A DNA stretch of 64,000 bases. Origin: Silene conica. Lineage: Eukaryota; Streptophyta; Magnoliopsida; Caryophyllales; Caryophyllaceae. A model generated the notes under the pieces. The model was not told the origin of the DNA. It saw nothing but the letters and a program-made list of their open reading frames with translations, and did no database searches. The translations under genes and the position numbers were made by a program. Below, piece after piece: positions 22,828-33,575 of the stretch. The stretch spans positions 23,010,501 through 23,074,500 of the forward strand of contig CM055317.2 in assembly GCA_029255685.2 (NCBI GenBank). Reading direction: 5' to 3'. Each line of letters starts with the position of its first letter. The stretch's first letter is position 1.

Positions 22828-23031
22828 ATGAAGAGACTTGAACGTAGCTGGATGTACGAAGAAAGAGTAGATAAGAAGAAACGTCCCATTGCTATATTTG
22901 TAAAGGGAGTTCGTGGGTTTATAGAATTTGTAGATGTTCCAGAATCATATGATTTCGAACAACGCAAACTTAGGTGTCCTTGTACTAAATGCAAAAACTT
23001 AACATATATGGGATTACTAACCGAGGTATAA
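22828..23031 (+). pseudogene. CACTA TnpD N-terminal exon (transposase-associated domain)
   Basis: A 67-codon open frame starts at an ATG and encodes RSWMYEERVDK early and RCPCTKCKNLTYM near the end. These are hallmarks of the plant transposase-associated domain that opens CACTA TnpD proteins. The frame reaches ACCGAG followed by GTATAA, a plausible splice donor, but no further transposase exon exists downstream. The gene is therefore a 5' remnant of an autonomous CACTA element. Confidence 0.78.
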
Positions 23032-23035
23032 CTAG

Positions 23036-23403
23036 TATCTAAAACATATACTTATGAAAAGAAAGAGACTTACTTGATGACAACAATACTAGGCTAGATG
23101 ATCGGCGCGGCTAAACTCTTGCTAAGGATCGGATCTTTAGAAGTTTTTGGGAGAAAAGGATGAGAGGAAACTATGGTAACTGCGTTTTTTTATTTTAGGT
23201 AAAAGTGTTTTTAACCCTCAGTTTAACTTTTATAAATAATCGCGACGCTGAACAAGGGATAGTCCATTCGACCGAGTTGGACCAACTCGGCCGAGTTAGT
23301 GGTCGAGTGCCATCAACTCGACTGAATTGACCTCACTCGGTCGAGTTACACCAACTCAACTGAGTCACAACTCAACAACAAAAGGGGGGGGGGTTGGTGT
23401 TAC
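23036..23403 (-). repeat. Gypsy LTR-like fragment, right part
   Basis: This continues the LTR pattern broken at 21403: a ttacttgatgacaacaa-type block, then a cluster of CGACCGAGTTGG/CTCGGCCGAGT palindromes at 23258-23375. It parallels 15440-15830 of the other LTR. It ends at a GTTAC sequence that was duplicated when the next element inserted. Confidence 0.5.
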
Positions 23404-25626
23404 TGTTGGGGGAAGTGTCCTCGACAATAGTGTGTTGACATAATTAAAACTCATCTGAATGAAACACAATTGGGAGTGTTACTCTTTCAAAGTCGACTGA
23501 TCAACATTTACCGATAATGATTGGCTGTCTACAGTTTGACATTATCATCATATGATGGTGGTGATCAGTTGATCCCTTAAGGTCATATCTTTAGGGAATT
23601 CCGTCTCAATGGAATAATTAATTAATATCGTATTTGATACAAATTAATTAATAACTGGAAATTTGGAAATAATTTTACATGGCGAATATTTTATAATGGG
23701 ATTATAATAAGAGTAAATTAATAATTACTCCCTTATATGTTTCACTTTTCTAAAATTACTCCCTTATAAGTTTGTTTTTTTAAATTACTCCCTTAAGTTT
23801 GCCTCAAGTCAAAAATTGCTACCAATTTGCAGCTCCGACGAGTTTTTGCGTCAATTTTGGAATTTTACCTCTATTTTCCTAAATTTATGACTAAATTGCC
23901 CCTGAGTTTTACTCTATCATGTTATAAGTTTTGCTTCTCCAAACTATTTACCAATATCTTCATCTCTACCTAATTCCTCACTATATAATTTACCCAATCT
24001 CTTCATTAAAAGTAATTTGTCAATCTACTTGCTCAACTTTTGAAGTTTCCATTTTTTTAAAGGTAAGTAAATCTTTGATTTGGGTATGTGAATCATATTA
24101 TTGTTGTATTGATTGAAAACTGAAATTGAATTGAAATTAGGGTTCTCTATATTCATCAAAACTGAGATTGTATTGAATTCAATTGAATTGAAATTAGGGT
24201 TTGAATTGATTTGGGTATTTTTTTTTTTCATCTTTCTGATTTGGGAAAAAAAATCTTCTAGAACAGAAGGGCAATGTCGAATTCATTATTGTTGGCTGGT
24301 ACTAGCAAACCCCTTAAATCTTCGAGTTTGATTGAGATTAATTTGCGAAAATTGGGATTCGATTTCAAAATTAGGGTTAGGATTAATTTGGGATTTTTTT
24401 ATTGTTGGGATTTCAAAATTAGGGTAAAATGAAAGGTTATGGGTTTGTTGGGTTGGGTAAACACACAGAAGGGCAATGTCGTCCATTCCATATATTTTTC
24501 ACCGTAAAACGTAATTGGTAGCAATTTTTGACCTGAGACAAACTTAAGGGAGTAATTTAAAAAACAAACTTATAAGGGAGTAATTTTAGAAAAGTGAAAC
24601 ATATAAGGGAGTAATTATTAATTTACTCTTATAATAACAATAGTCAAAGTAATAAAATCGTTTTATTACTCGGTTTTTATTTATTCGTTTAAAAAAAAAA
24701 CGATTAAATTGAAAATCAACACGGTTGATCATAAAATTAAAAAGAGTTGTAATTAAAATTATGATATTACATTTTTATAGAACAATAATCTCGAAATATT
24801 AGAAGAAATATTTAAATGTAATAAATTTGTAAATTATGAATTTTAATAGTTAAAATTGCATAATTAACAAATTGGGTCATGTGTTATGGAACATGTGTGA
24901 CATGTTACAAATTAACACAATTGACAAAGATAAAATGAGTCCATTTTGAACCTCATTTCAGCCGTGTAGTATAGAGTGTATGTGGAGGTTGTGTGTGCAA
25001 AATGATTGTGTGTGTAAGTGATAAATAGGTGTGTAAGAGTGTAAGGAATGTGTAAGGCATATTCTTGCCTTTGTGTAAGAGAAAGAGAGGCATGCATAGG
25101 CCATTGTTGGCTTGTGATTGCCAGCCAAGAGTGAGCAACAAGCTCATTTTTGCTCCTTAAATACACACTACGCATTGCATTCTATACACTAGTTGTCTTC
25201 TTGGATGCTTACACTCACTTCATACTACAACCTCATTCATACTTATAGTACTTAGAAAATAGTTTTTCTAAGTAAGAAATTATTTCCTATACTAATAATA
25301 TTAAGGGTAATATTATTAATATTTCTAGTATACTAATTCTATTTTTCAAGTAACAAAAATAGTCTTGGTTTGCGATAGGGTCCTTGATACATATCTTTTG
25401 GAGACGATTTTTGTTAGATCGTTATAAGGGTATTTCGGTTATTGAAGACTCATATAATAGGTGATTATTGAGTATAAACCTTCTAAAACCAATGTAAGGA
25501 CAATCACATCTTATGATATCATCAAACAAGCATAAGATCTTATTAAGTTTTATAACCTAAACTTAAAGAAACAAAACTCACCTTAGTTATGAGTATAAAA
25601 TCAGGAACTTAGTTTCCAACAGTTAC
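23399..25626. mobile_element. Solo LTR with a Mutator-type element inside
   Basis: The LTR is 23404-25621, beginning TGTTGGGGG and ending TTTCCAACA. It is flanked by a perfect 5-bp duplication GTTAC (23399-23403 and 25622-25626). No primer site, polypurine tract or gag-pol frame is present. Without the nested 918-bp element plus one 9-bp duplication copy, the LTR would be about 1.3 kb. The TGTTGG...CCAACA ends are common in copia LTRs, but lineage cannot be fixed without coding sequence. Confidence 0.88.
23702..24637. mobile_element. Non-autonomous Mutator-type element (MULE)
   Basis: The element is 23711-24628 (918 bp), with about 118-bp terminal inverted repeats that are nearly identical. 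It is flanked by a perfect 9-bp duplication TTATAATAA (23702-23710 and 24629-24637), the Mutator hallmark. The arms contain the ATTACTCCCTTA word three times each. The interior (about 23830-24500) is unlike the arms and looks like a plant gene leader, but no convincing protein domain was found. Confidence 0.93.
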
Positions 25627-26340
25627 ACCTCATTACTAATATTCTCCCTCCATCGACCAACTTACAACATCGCGAGCTACAAATTGATAGTACTTGCGTT
25701 TTCTGTCTCTCTTGTCCGGAAACTCGGGAGCACTTTTTCAGATCATGTGACATTACCCAGCATATATGGCGCTTTTCTCTTTTAGGCTTAGTGTGCCACT
25801 ATAACCTTATCATGCCTTTAAACTGTTGGATTACTGATAACTTGCTTTACCTACAAAAACGCTAAATTGATCGAATCTACGTCCTTTACTTCATATGTCT
25901 CGTTCTATCAATTTGGATAAATAACTCGGAACATAATTTTGTTTCAGAATCAGACGGTTGATCCTTTGCATATCTTAGGGCACACAGACTTTATGATGAC
26001 AGCACATTCACAGTTTCACTCGATTAGATCACTGCAACATCTACCTTGTCTACCCATGCTCACTTTCAAGTAAAACAACTTCACCCACTACTTATTCGGC
26101 TTTATCGTGGTATGTTTCTGTGTGCAGGGTCTCTCATATGATCTTTATTACATCCCATGTGTTGTTTCAAGCATAGGAAATAAAACTACTTTCTGGCTTC
26201 GAGTTGTTTTTTGCAGCTCACTCACAAGGGCTCCTCAACATCATGAAAGATGTGGAACGTCACAATTCCCATTTTGTCACCTTCTGGGTGTCATCTAGAA
26301 AACTAACTTCTATACGGGCAAATCTAATGTGAATCTCAAT
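25627..26340. other. Probable degraded retroelement interior
   Basis: The region follows directly on the gypsy-like LTR fragment once the nested solo LTR is taken out, where internal sequence of the same element would be expected. No recognisable protein motif remains on either strand. A 63-codon plus-strand ORF (26107-26298) is not supported. Confidence 0.3.
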
Positions 26341-26750
26341 TGCATCTCGGAATACAATAGGAGTATTTGTACGTTTTTGCGAATGTACCCAAATTGGTAT
26401 AGAAGTGTAGGTATGGGTTAAATCTTGTGCTATCTTTTAATTTATTTGTAAAGTTTACTTTTATCGGAAAAAAAATGCTCCATCCATACAAATATACAAT
26501 TACTAGTAAATGATGATACTCAAACTAAACTAATAACCTTTACATAGTGAAACCGGAGTCTACATAACTTAACAAATTAATTAAAAAACCTAAATATATA
26601 GTACTCCGTATTTGTCTAGTATAGTAATGTTTGCAATACCCGAATATGTTATTCTCAAATATTAGTACCAAACCATAATGCTAATATAAATGTTATTCTA
26701 AATTCTAATATATAGGCATATGTGGATATGTGAAGAATGAGAAATGGTAA
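26341..26750. other. 3' flank of ASR gene 2, nothing recognised
   Basis: AT-rich, with one ACGGAGTA-type word and no ORF of interest. It separates the degraded retroelement from the ASR stop codon. Confidence 0.45.
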
Positions 26751-26753
26751 GCC

Positions 26754-27608
26754 TTAGAAGAGGTGGTGGTTCTTCTTTCCTTGGGCCTCTTTCAATTCAT
26801 GCTTAGCCTCTTTCTTTTCATGGTGTTCATGGAAGACATACCCACCTGCTCCCGTTGCAGCGGCTGCCGCCATCTTTTCCTCTAATTTGTGCCTGTGTGC
26901 ATGCTCTGGGTCCTTCATTGCCTCGTGTTTCTCATGCTATCAAATTTACCACATACATACAATCATAGAATGAAATATCTTCCATTATATTATATTTAGT
27001 GACAAGAATGTGAATACAAAATGAAGCATGGACCTGGATCTTAATAAGGCTTCATAATAAAATCATAGATATTACCGTATTCCATATTTTAGAAATGTGT
27101 CTGTTGTAGAATTAATTCATTACCATAGTTAGTAGAATTATGAATAATGATAATTAATAACAATAACAATCTTTTCCAAAAGCGAATACGTACTTTATTT
27201 CTAACAATCTCGTTAATCGTAATGGATCTTGATAACTAGACTGAAAACTTCCTAGTAATCTATTTTACGCATGCAATAATGTACTCCGCATAAATTAATT
27301 GTTCATTCCCTTCCCTTGGATTCAAAATTTCAATTAGGCCATATTTGGTTATTATTATTGATTCCGTTTCATTAAGTTTTTGAAACAAAAGAGAGGGGTC
27401 CGAGTACGTGAAAGTGAAATGATTTAATTGTGTAACGACTTACAAGGGCGAAGGCGCCAGCCGCGGTGGCACTAAGCTCACCCAAGTGCTCCTTATGCTT
27501 GTGTCCCTTCTCTTCCTTCTTATAATCTTCCGCCGTCTTCAACGCATCGGGTTTATCGTCATCCTTGTGGTGGTGAAGGAGGCCGCGGTGATGTTTCTCT
27601 TCAGACAT
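26754..27608 (-). CDS. ASR (ABA/WDS) protein 2, two exons
   Basis: Exon 1 is 27444-27608 (55 codons) and exon 2 is 26754-26936 (60 codons plus TAA), joined across a 507-bp intron (GTAAGT...ATAG). The intron falls after the GAFAL motif exactly as in the other two ASR genes. The 115-residue protein has a His-rich start ([14 protein letters not shown]), an [14 protein letters not shown] helix, [31 protein letters not shown] and a KKNHHLF end. The start at 27608 is preferred over an in-frame upstream ATG at 27719, because it fits the ASR N-terminus and lies about 80 bp from a TATA box. It is closest in layout to ASR gene 1. A stress/ABA-responsive role is inferred from the family. Confidence 0.92.
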
Positions 27609-27686
27609 GGTTATTGCTAAATATAAATAATTGTTGTGGGAATGTATGAGATATATATATTTGTGACAAGTAGTTAGGCTTCCAAG

Positions 27687-27696
27687 CTTTATATAA
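27687..27696 (-). promoter_or_regulatory. TATA box of ASR gene 2
   Basis: TATATAAAGC on the minus strand, about 80 bp before the ATG at 27608. It is a near-perfect plant TATA consensus, and its spacing matches those of the other two ASR genes. Confidence 0.72.
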
Positions 27697-27719
27697 CAAA
27701 CATGTCTTGCTTTGGACAC

Positions 27720-28040
27720 ATTGCATTAATAAGCAATTAAGCATGTACATTGGTGACCAATCAAATGAAGGGTGCATATATATTCTAATAACTAATAAGT
27801 AATACTCCATCAAATTTTAACGGATTAGCTGCTTTTAAACACGTTAAAAATCACAACGCAACGTATTTATATTCATAACTAATGCTACATATATATATTT
27901 CCTCTACACACAACTCTAATATATGTTAGGGATATTTTATTAAAATGAGTGAAAATAAATGCATGAAGAGAATATAATTTTGTATAATTCGGTTCTTAAA
28001 ATAAAAAAAATTAAATTAATTTCTAATAGACAATTATATA
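27720..28040. other. Upstream region of ASR gene 2, no gene
   Basis: AT-rich promoter-side sequence. No coding frame or transposon end was recognised, and no certain ABA-response element was seen by eye. Confidence 0.4.
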
Positions 28041-28069
28041 TTGAGAATTTGTGAAAAAACCCAAGTCCC

Positions 28070-28330
28070 ACACAAAGGCGTAAGTGGGTGGGGTTCGAGC
28101 TGGGTCAGGCTCTCTTGGTCTAGCCTAGAACCGGCTCGTTTGAGTGGAGGGCTTGGCCAGGTCGGGTTCTCTAATGGTGTGACTCGGGCCATGCATGTGG
28201 CGGTAGAGGGAGGGCCAGGTTATAATTATTTTGTCCTAAAATGGCGGGCTAGTTAAGGCGAGCCGGGTTATAGGATGCTCTATGACGGTCCAGGTCAGGT
28301 TGGCCCGTTACTTTGCTACCTCTTATGCCA
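28070..28330. repeat. GC-rich block resembling the hAT MITE
   Basis: Rich in gggctnggc-like words, in contrast with the AT-rich flanks. Its right end, reversed, reads TAAGAGGTAGCAAAGTAACGGGCC, which resembles the reversed right end of the hAT MITE at 16086-16408 (TAGAGCTGGACAACGTAGCGGGCC). No target duplication was found, so it may be a decayed or truncated relative. Confidence 0.35.
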
Positions 28331-28360
28331 CATGGATAAAAAAAAAAGTAGGGTAATGTA

Positions 28361-28589
28361 GGAAACATAAAGACACAGAGGAATGGAGAAGATTGGTTGT
28401 GTATTTCATTGATATCAAACATATTAAGACTACGGCATATATACAACTACAGAATATTAACTTGCTAAAGACATGCCTTTAAACTAGTTAACCAATAATT
28501 TGGTTAACTAAAATAGCTAAAATATTATTCACCTAATATATATAACAATATTGCATTATATGAACGAGATCCTACAATATTGTTCAATA
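28361..28589 (-). repeat. 3' LTR of the decayed copia element
   Basis: 229 bp, with TA at its start on the element strand, as in the young copia element. The polypurine tract (GAGGGGGAG on the minus strand) abuts it at 28590-28598. Confidence 0.9.
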
Positions 28590-31500
28590 CTCCCCCTCAA
28601 GTTGGAGCACTTAGCAAGCTAATGCCCAACTTGGATCGAAGATAACGGAAAGCTTCTCCTCCTAACGCCTTTGTGAAGATGTCCGCTATTTGGTCTTTAC
28701 TCCGCAAATAAGACGTCGAGATTGTTTTGTTCATAATATGATGATGTATGAAATGACAATCTACCTCGATGTGCTTGGTACGATCATGAAAAACAGGATT
28801 CTTAGCAATGTGTAAGGCGGCTGTGTTGTCACAAAATACTTTAATGGGTGTGCTATGATCTATGCCAAGTGATTTAAGAAAAGATTTCAACCATATTACT
28901 TCACTTGTCACGGCAACCAAAGCTCGATACTCTGCATCTGCACTCGACTTTGCAACAGTAACTTGTTTCTTAGCTTTCCATGATATAGGTGAGTGTCCTA
29001 AGGTCACGAAATAACCAGTAATTGACCTCCTTGTCAATGGGCACCTCGCATGATCAAAGTCCGAGTATCCACGCAACAACAAATAATTATTACGCTCTAT
29101 CACAATCCCCTTTCCTGGACTTCATTTAATGTGTATCGTATAGCTCGTAATGCGGCATCCCAATGCTCTTTTCGTGGAGCATGTACAAATTGGGACAAAA
29201 TATGGACGGTATATACTAAGTCGGGTCTAGTAATAGTCAAGTAGATGAGTCGTACCACCAACCGCCTATACTTCATAGGGTCGTGTAAAAATTCGCCGCT
29301 TGCCAGAGCTAATTGGTGATTAGACTAGATAGGTATATCAACTGGTTTTGCTCCTTCCAACCCCGCCTCTTTAATAATTTCTAAGGCATATTTTCTTTGG
29401 CTAAGAAAAAGTCCCCTGGACCCGCGTTCTACCTCAATTCCCAAAAAATATTTGAGCCTCCCCGAGGTCTTTTATACCAAAACTACGGTCTAAAAAGGTT
29501 TTGAGACGGTCACTTGCTTCCTTGATATCACTTACAATTATCATATCATCGACATAAACCAAAATGCCAATGAAAATGTCGTCTTTATTATAAGTGAATA
29601 GCGAGTAATCGGCCATGGATTGAGTGAAGCCATACCTGCTTGTTAATGAATCCGTCAATTTTGCAAACCAATTTCGAGAGGCTTGCTTAAGTCCATACAA
29701 CGACTTCATTAATTTGCAAACTTTGGTGGAACCTCCTCTTTCGAAACCAGGTGGCATTCGCATGTACACTTCCTCATCTAAATCTCCATGAAGAAATGCA
29801 TTATTAACATCCAGCTGAGTAATGGACCAACCTTTTGAAACCGCCACAGCGAGCAAGCAACGGACACTCGTCATCTTGGCAACCGGCGCAAAAGTCTCGT
29901 GATAATCTACGCCCTCTACTTGAGTGTATCCGTGTGCAACTAATCTCGCTTTGTACCTTTCGATAGTCCCATTAGCTTTGTACTTGACTTTGTATACCTA
30001 CCTACAACCTATGGGTTTTTTATTCTTTGGAAGATCAACAATTTTCCAAGTTCCATTCATCTCAAGAACATCAAATTCTTTTCCCATAGCCTCCTGCCAC
30101 TCTTTACCTTTGATGCTTCATAGTAATTTCGCGGCCCACGAATTTCATCAACTTTTGCTAAAAAAATCCTGTGATTATCAGAAAAACAATTTGTTGTGAC
30201 ATAATTAATTAAGGAATAACGAGTACCTTTTACTTTGGATGACAATTGAGAGGTGTGAGCATTAACAGTGGGGTCGATGATCCGAGTCGATTTACAAATG
30301 TAGTCCTTCTTCCAATAAGGGTCGAACCTTTGTCGAGCTCCCCTTCCTACGACCGTTTCTCCCATATTAACAGCCTGCTCATGAAGAGGTTGCTCATCAC
30401 TTCTCTTATCACTTTTTGTAACGGGTATTTATAGCTACTGTTTCTTCAGAAACTTCATTGCCGAACGCACACGTCTTAGCTTCCCCTGTCTTATTCTCGT
30501 TTCCATTGTTCTCATTGCCTTCAATTTCTGATTCCTCATTGTTTAATTCACGCTCTATTTCATGTGGGCCATGCAATTCATCCACAAAAGGAAATGTGGC
30601 AGGCGGTGTATTATTCATTTGGGTAATTTCTCGTTGAGGCATGGTTTGGTTATTAGCAAAATGGAAAACATTTTCATAAAAGATGACGTCTCTCGACTCA
30701 AAAATGCACTTTCTTTTTAAATCGTACAGCTTCCATCCTTTTTTTATTACTAGGATAACCAACAAAAATGCACCTTTTACCCCTTTCATTAAATCTGTCT
30801 TTAGGCCTATCCTTATTATGAGCATAACAAACACAGCCGAAAACTCGAACATTATCAAAAGTAGGTCGAGTTCCATACAAGACTTCATAAGGTGTCAAGC
30901 CGCCAAGAAATCGGGTAGGTGTGTAACACCACGATATTTTCCGTTTTATAAGATTTAAAGATTTAATTTAATTTCGAGAATAATTTATATTTAATGAAAT
31001 TTCGTAAACATATTTTAATAATATGAATATTTCATTTTTAAGCATATTAGTTTCAAACGATATTTCGAGTTTTATAATTTTTAAGTTTCGACTTTAATTT
31101 TCGAAAATGACAAGTATATCGAATAATTTCATGAATTGTAGTTTATTTGTATATTTCGTTGCATTCCATCTTTAGTAATAATAAACTTGAGATGTTATTT
31201 CCGTCTTAGTTAGCCAAATTCGAGTCATCCTGACTCATTAAATGAATTCCGAGTCATTTCCGACTCAAACCTCCCATATAATCCTTATCTTGTGTTTTCC
31301 TCATCAAACATATTCATTCCTTCATCTCCCTCATCAAACTCAAAACCCCCAATCCCCATTGTTGGTGTTTCTCCATGGACACAAATCCGACTCTAGCTCA
31401 TTCGTTTCTCGCTCAAATTCCGAGTTCTTTACATGTAAGTTCTTCTCTCCTTCTCCTCCTTCTTTTGATATAAACAAATTCTTGTCTTGTTGAGTTTTCT

Positions 31501-32589
31501 GAAAACCCGTCTTTCTAGGGTTACGTTTTTTTATTCGTTTTTCTTGTTGTTTGTTGGTGAGAATGGATGCTTAGACGTCATTGAAGAGTTCTTTGAAGAT
31601 TTGAAGAGCTTTAAAGGTAACTTTGAGAGGTTACTCGACTTTAAGTCAAAAATCGATTTTGTATGGTTTTGTTACTTAATTTCTGAAATTATGAGGTATT
31701 GTGTTGTTTAAATCCTTATTCAATTGAATGAAATAACTTTCTTGTTGAATGGTAGTAATGAATGATGGATTTTGGTTGTGTTTATTGGGTAAATTGATAT
31801 CTGTCAGATGCTCATTGTGTTCATAGCGATAATATGATTTCCGATTGATTTCAATCCATGTTTAAGATTATTAATCTTGTTTACATTCGTTTGTTTACGT
31901 TGTATAGCGACATATATGTGTCGTTGTTGTGTTGTTGTGCTGCCCATATTCCGTATATTACGTATTCATTGTGTCTTGAGTCGTGGTATGCAAGGTTGGG
32001 GAGAAAATGGTGATGACGTGCGCAGCTGGGCAGCAGCCCGTGAGAACCGCAGGCTTCGGCCAGCCACGCAGGCCTGCGGCCTGGCCAAGCGCAGGCTGCG
32101 GCCAGCCTTGACAGCCTGCGTTTTTGGCTGTGTTTGGGCGTGATTGTGGGCTGTATTGGGGACTGTTTGGGCATTGTTTTGTCGCTTATTCGGACATTGT
32201 TGAGTATGTTAAATCATTATAAAACACGTGTTAAGAAGTATATATATATCATGTGTGTTTCGTGAATCGAATTTCGTTCATCTTTCATCGTTTAATTCAC
32301 ATTTTTACGACATCAAACTTGTCATTCAATTCTAGTTTATTTTATTTTCCGAATGAAGTGTAAACTTGTAGAATGAGACTTGTCAAATGAATTCTCGTTA
32401 ATTATTGCTCATGTGAGTTAAATTCTTGGGTGATTTCATTGTAATTGTATGAATGAATGTTTAAGCCGTATTTAGAAGCTAAATTGAGGAGGAAGACCCC
32501 CCGGCCGGGAAAACGATTATGTTGCCTTGCTTATGTTTGGGTGACGGTTATATCATTCTAAGGCCCTGTTCTTTCTGGCTTATTTTCAG

Positions 32590-32790
32590 CTCGTTTCAGT
32601 TCAGCTCAGCTCAATTCAGTTCAGTTCAGTTCAGTTCAGCTCAGTTCAGCTCTATTCAGTTCAGTTCAGTTCAGTTCAGTTCAGCTCAATTCAGTTCAGC
32701 TCAACTTCATTCAGTTTAGTTCAATTCAGTTCAGTTCAGCTCAGCTTCATTTAATTCATTTCAGTTCAGTTCAGCTCGACTTTATTAAGT
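32590..32790. repeat. TTCAG/CTCAG pentamer array, left
   Basis: About 200 bp of TTCAGTTCAG and CTCAG repeats inside the left end of the Harbinger-like element. The same words, in the same strand orientation, fill 33373-33575 near the right end. Confidence 0.9.
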
Positions 32791-32797
32791 ACATCCC

Positions 32798-32798
32798 A

Positions 32799-32893
<95 letters not shown>
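32798..32893. repeat. ATT microsatellite
   Basis: About 30 uninterrupted ATT units inside the Harbinger-like element, next to the transposase remnant. Length variation between individuals would be expected. Confidence 0.95.
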
Positions 32894-32895
<2 letters not shown>

Positions 32896-33199
32896 TAATA
32901 ATTCTTATTATGATTATTATTGTTATCATCTTGATGTGCTTCATCTTCGAGGTCATTATGGCCACCAATATCACACCTTTTTTTTCAATTTCTTTTCGAA
33001 CTTTGACCATGAATCTCTTCAGTTCTTTATCATCCATGTTTGAATCCGTTCTTCCTTGAATACTTTGATGTTGTATAACTGGAATACCAGGTTTATGCAT
33101 CCGAATGAAATTATGAAGTGTAAAAGCGGATACGATAATTGACATTTGATATTTCGTTGTCATTTGTGGCATGTTGCTTTTGTTAATTTTAAAACACAA
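32891..33199 (-). pseudogene. Harbinger transposase C-terminal remnant
   Basis: The frame contains MPQMTTKYQMSIIVSAFTLHNFIRMH. Its LHNFIR motif is characteristic of the C-terminal end of PIF/Harbinger DDE_Tnp_4 transposases. The catalytic DDE region is missing and the frame runs into low-complexity Ile-rich sequence from the microsatellite. It shows that this 1-kb element derives from a once autonomous Harbinger transposon. Confidence 0.68.
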
Positions 33200-33372
33200 G
33201 AAAAGAAAAAAGCAAAGTCCATTTGAGTTTACTACAAAAAATACTTAAAAATTAATATTTTTTTAATATAATTGTTTTTTAAAAAATCGCAAATTTGTAT
33301 TAATCAAACATTTTTTTTATATTATTATTAGTTAGTATACTTTAATTAAACTTAAGTTATTTCTATTAATTT

Positions 33373-33575
33373 CAGCTTCATTCAACTCAGTTCAGTTCAG
33401 CTCGATTAAATTCAGTTAGTTCAGTTCAGCTCAGCTCGATTCAGTTCAGCTCAGCTCAGTTCCGTTCAGTTCAGTTCAGTTCAGCTCAGCTCGATTCAGT
33501 TCAGCTCAGCTCAGTTCAGTTCAGTTCAGTTCAGTTCAGCTCAGCCTCATTCTATTCAGCTCAGTTCAGTTCAGC
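33373..33575. repeat. TTCAG/CTCAG pentamer array, right
   Basis: Direct repeats of TTCAG, CTCAG and CTCGATTCAG just inside the right inverted end. They are in the same orientation as the left array, not inverted. Confidence 0.9.

Larger units (their letters stand above)
21404..23031 (+). mobile_element. Truncated CACTA (En/Spm) transposon, 5' end
   Basis: The sequence starts CACTACAAG at 21404. Subterminal repeats of the type GCGACCAAATTCAGTCGC and TTAGCGACC follow at 21458-21666, typical of plant CACTA elements. A perfect 14-bp-stem hairpin lies at 21427-21458. Downstream comes the first coding exon of a TnpD-type transposase. No matching right end (TTGTAGTG) occurs before the flanking LTR sequence resumes near 23036, so the 3' part is deleted. 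Confidence 0.75.

Noticed and set aside
24912..25175. Overlapping minus-strand ORFs of 64 and 87 codons
   Set aside because: They lie inside a solo LTR, have no domain, and two frames are open only because of tgtgtgtg-like composition.
31242..31711. Two plus-strand ORFs of 74-83 codons
   Set aside because: Inside the solo LTR at 30922-34660; no recognised motif, and LTR leader sequence often stays open by chance.
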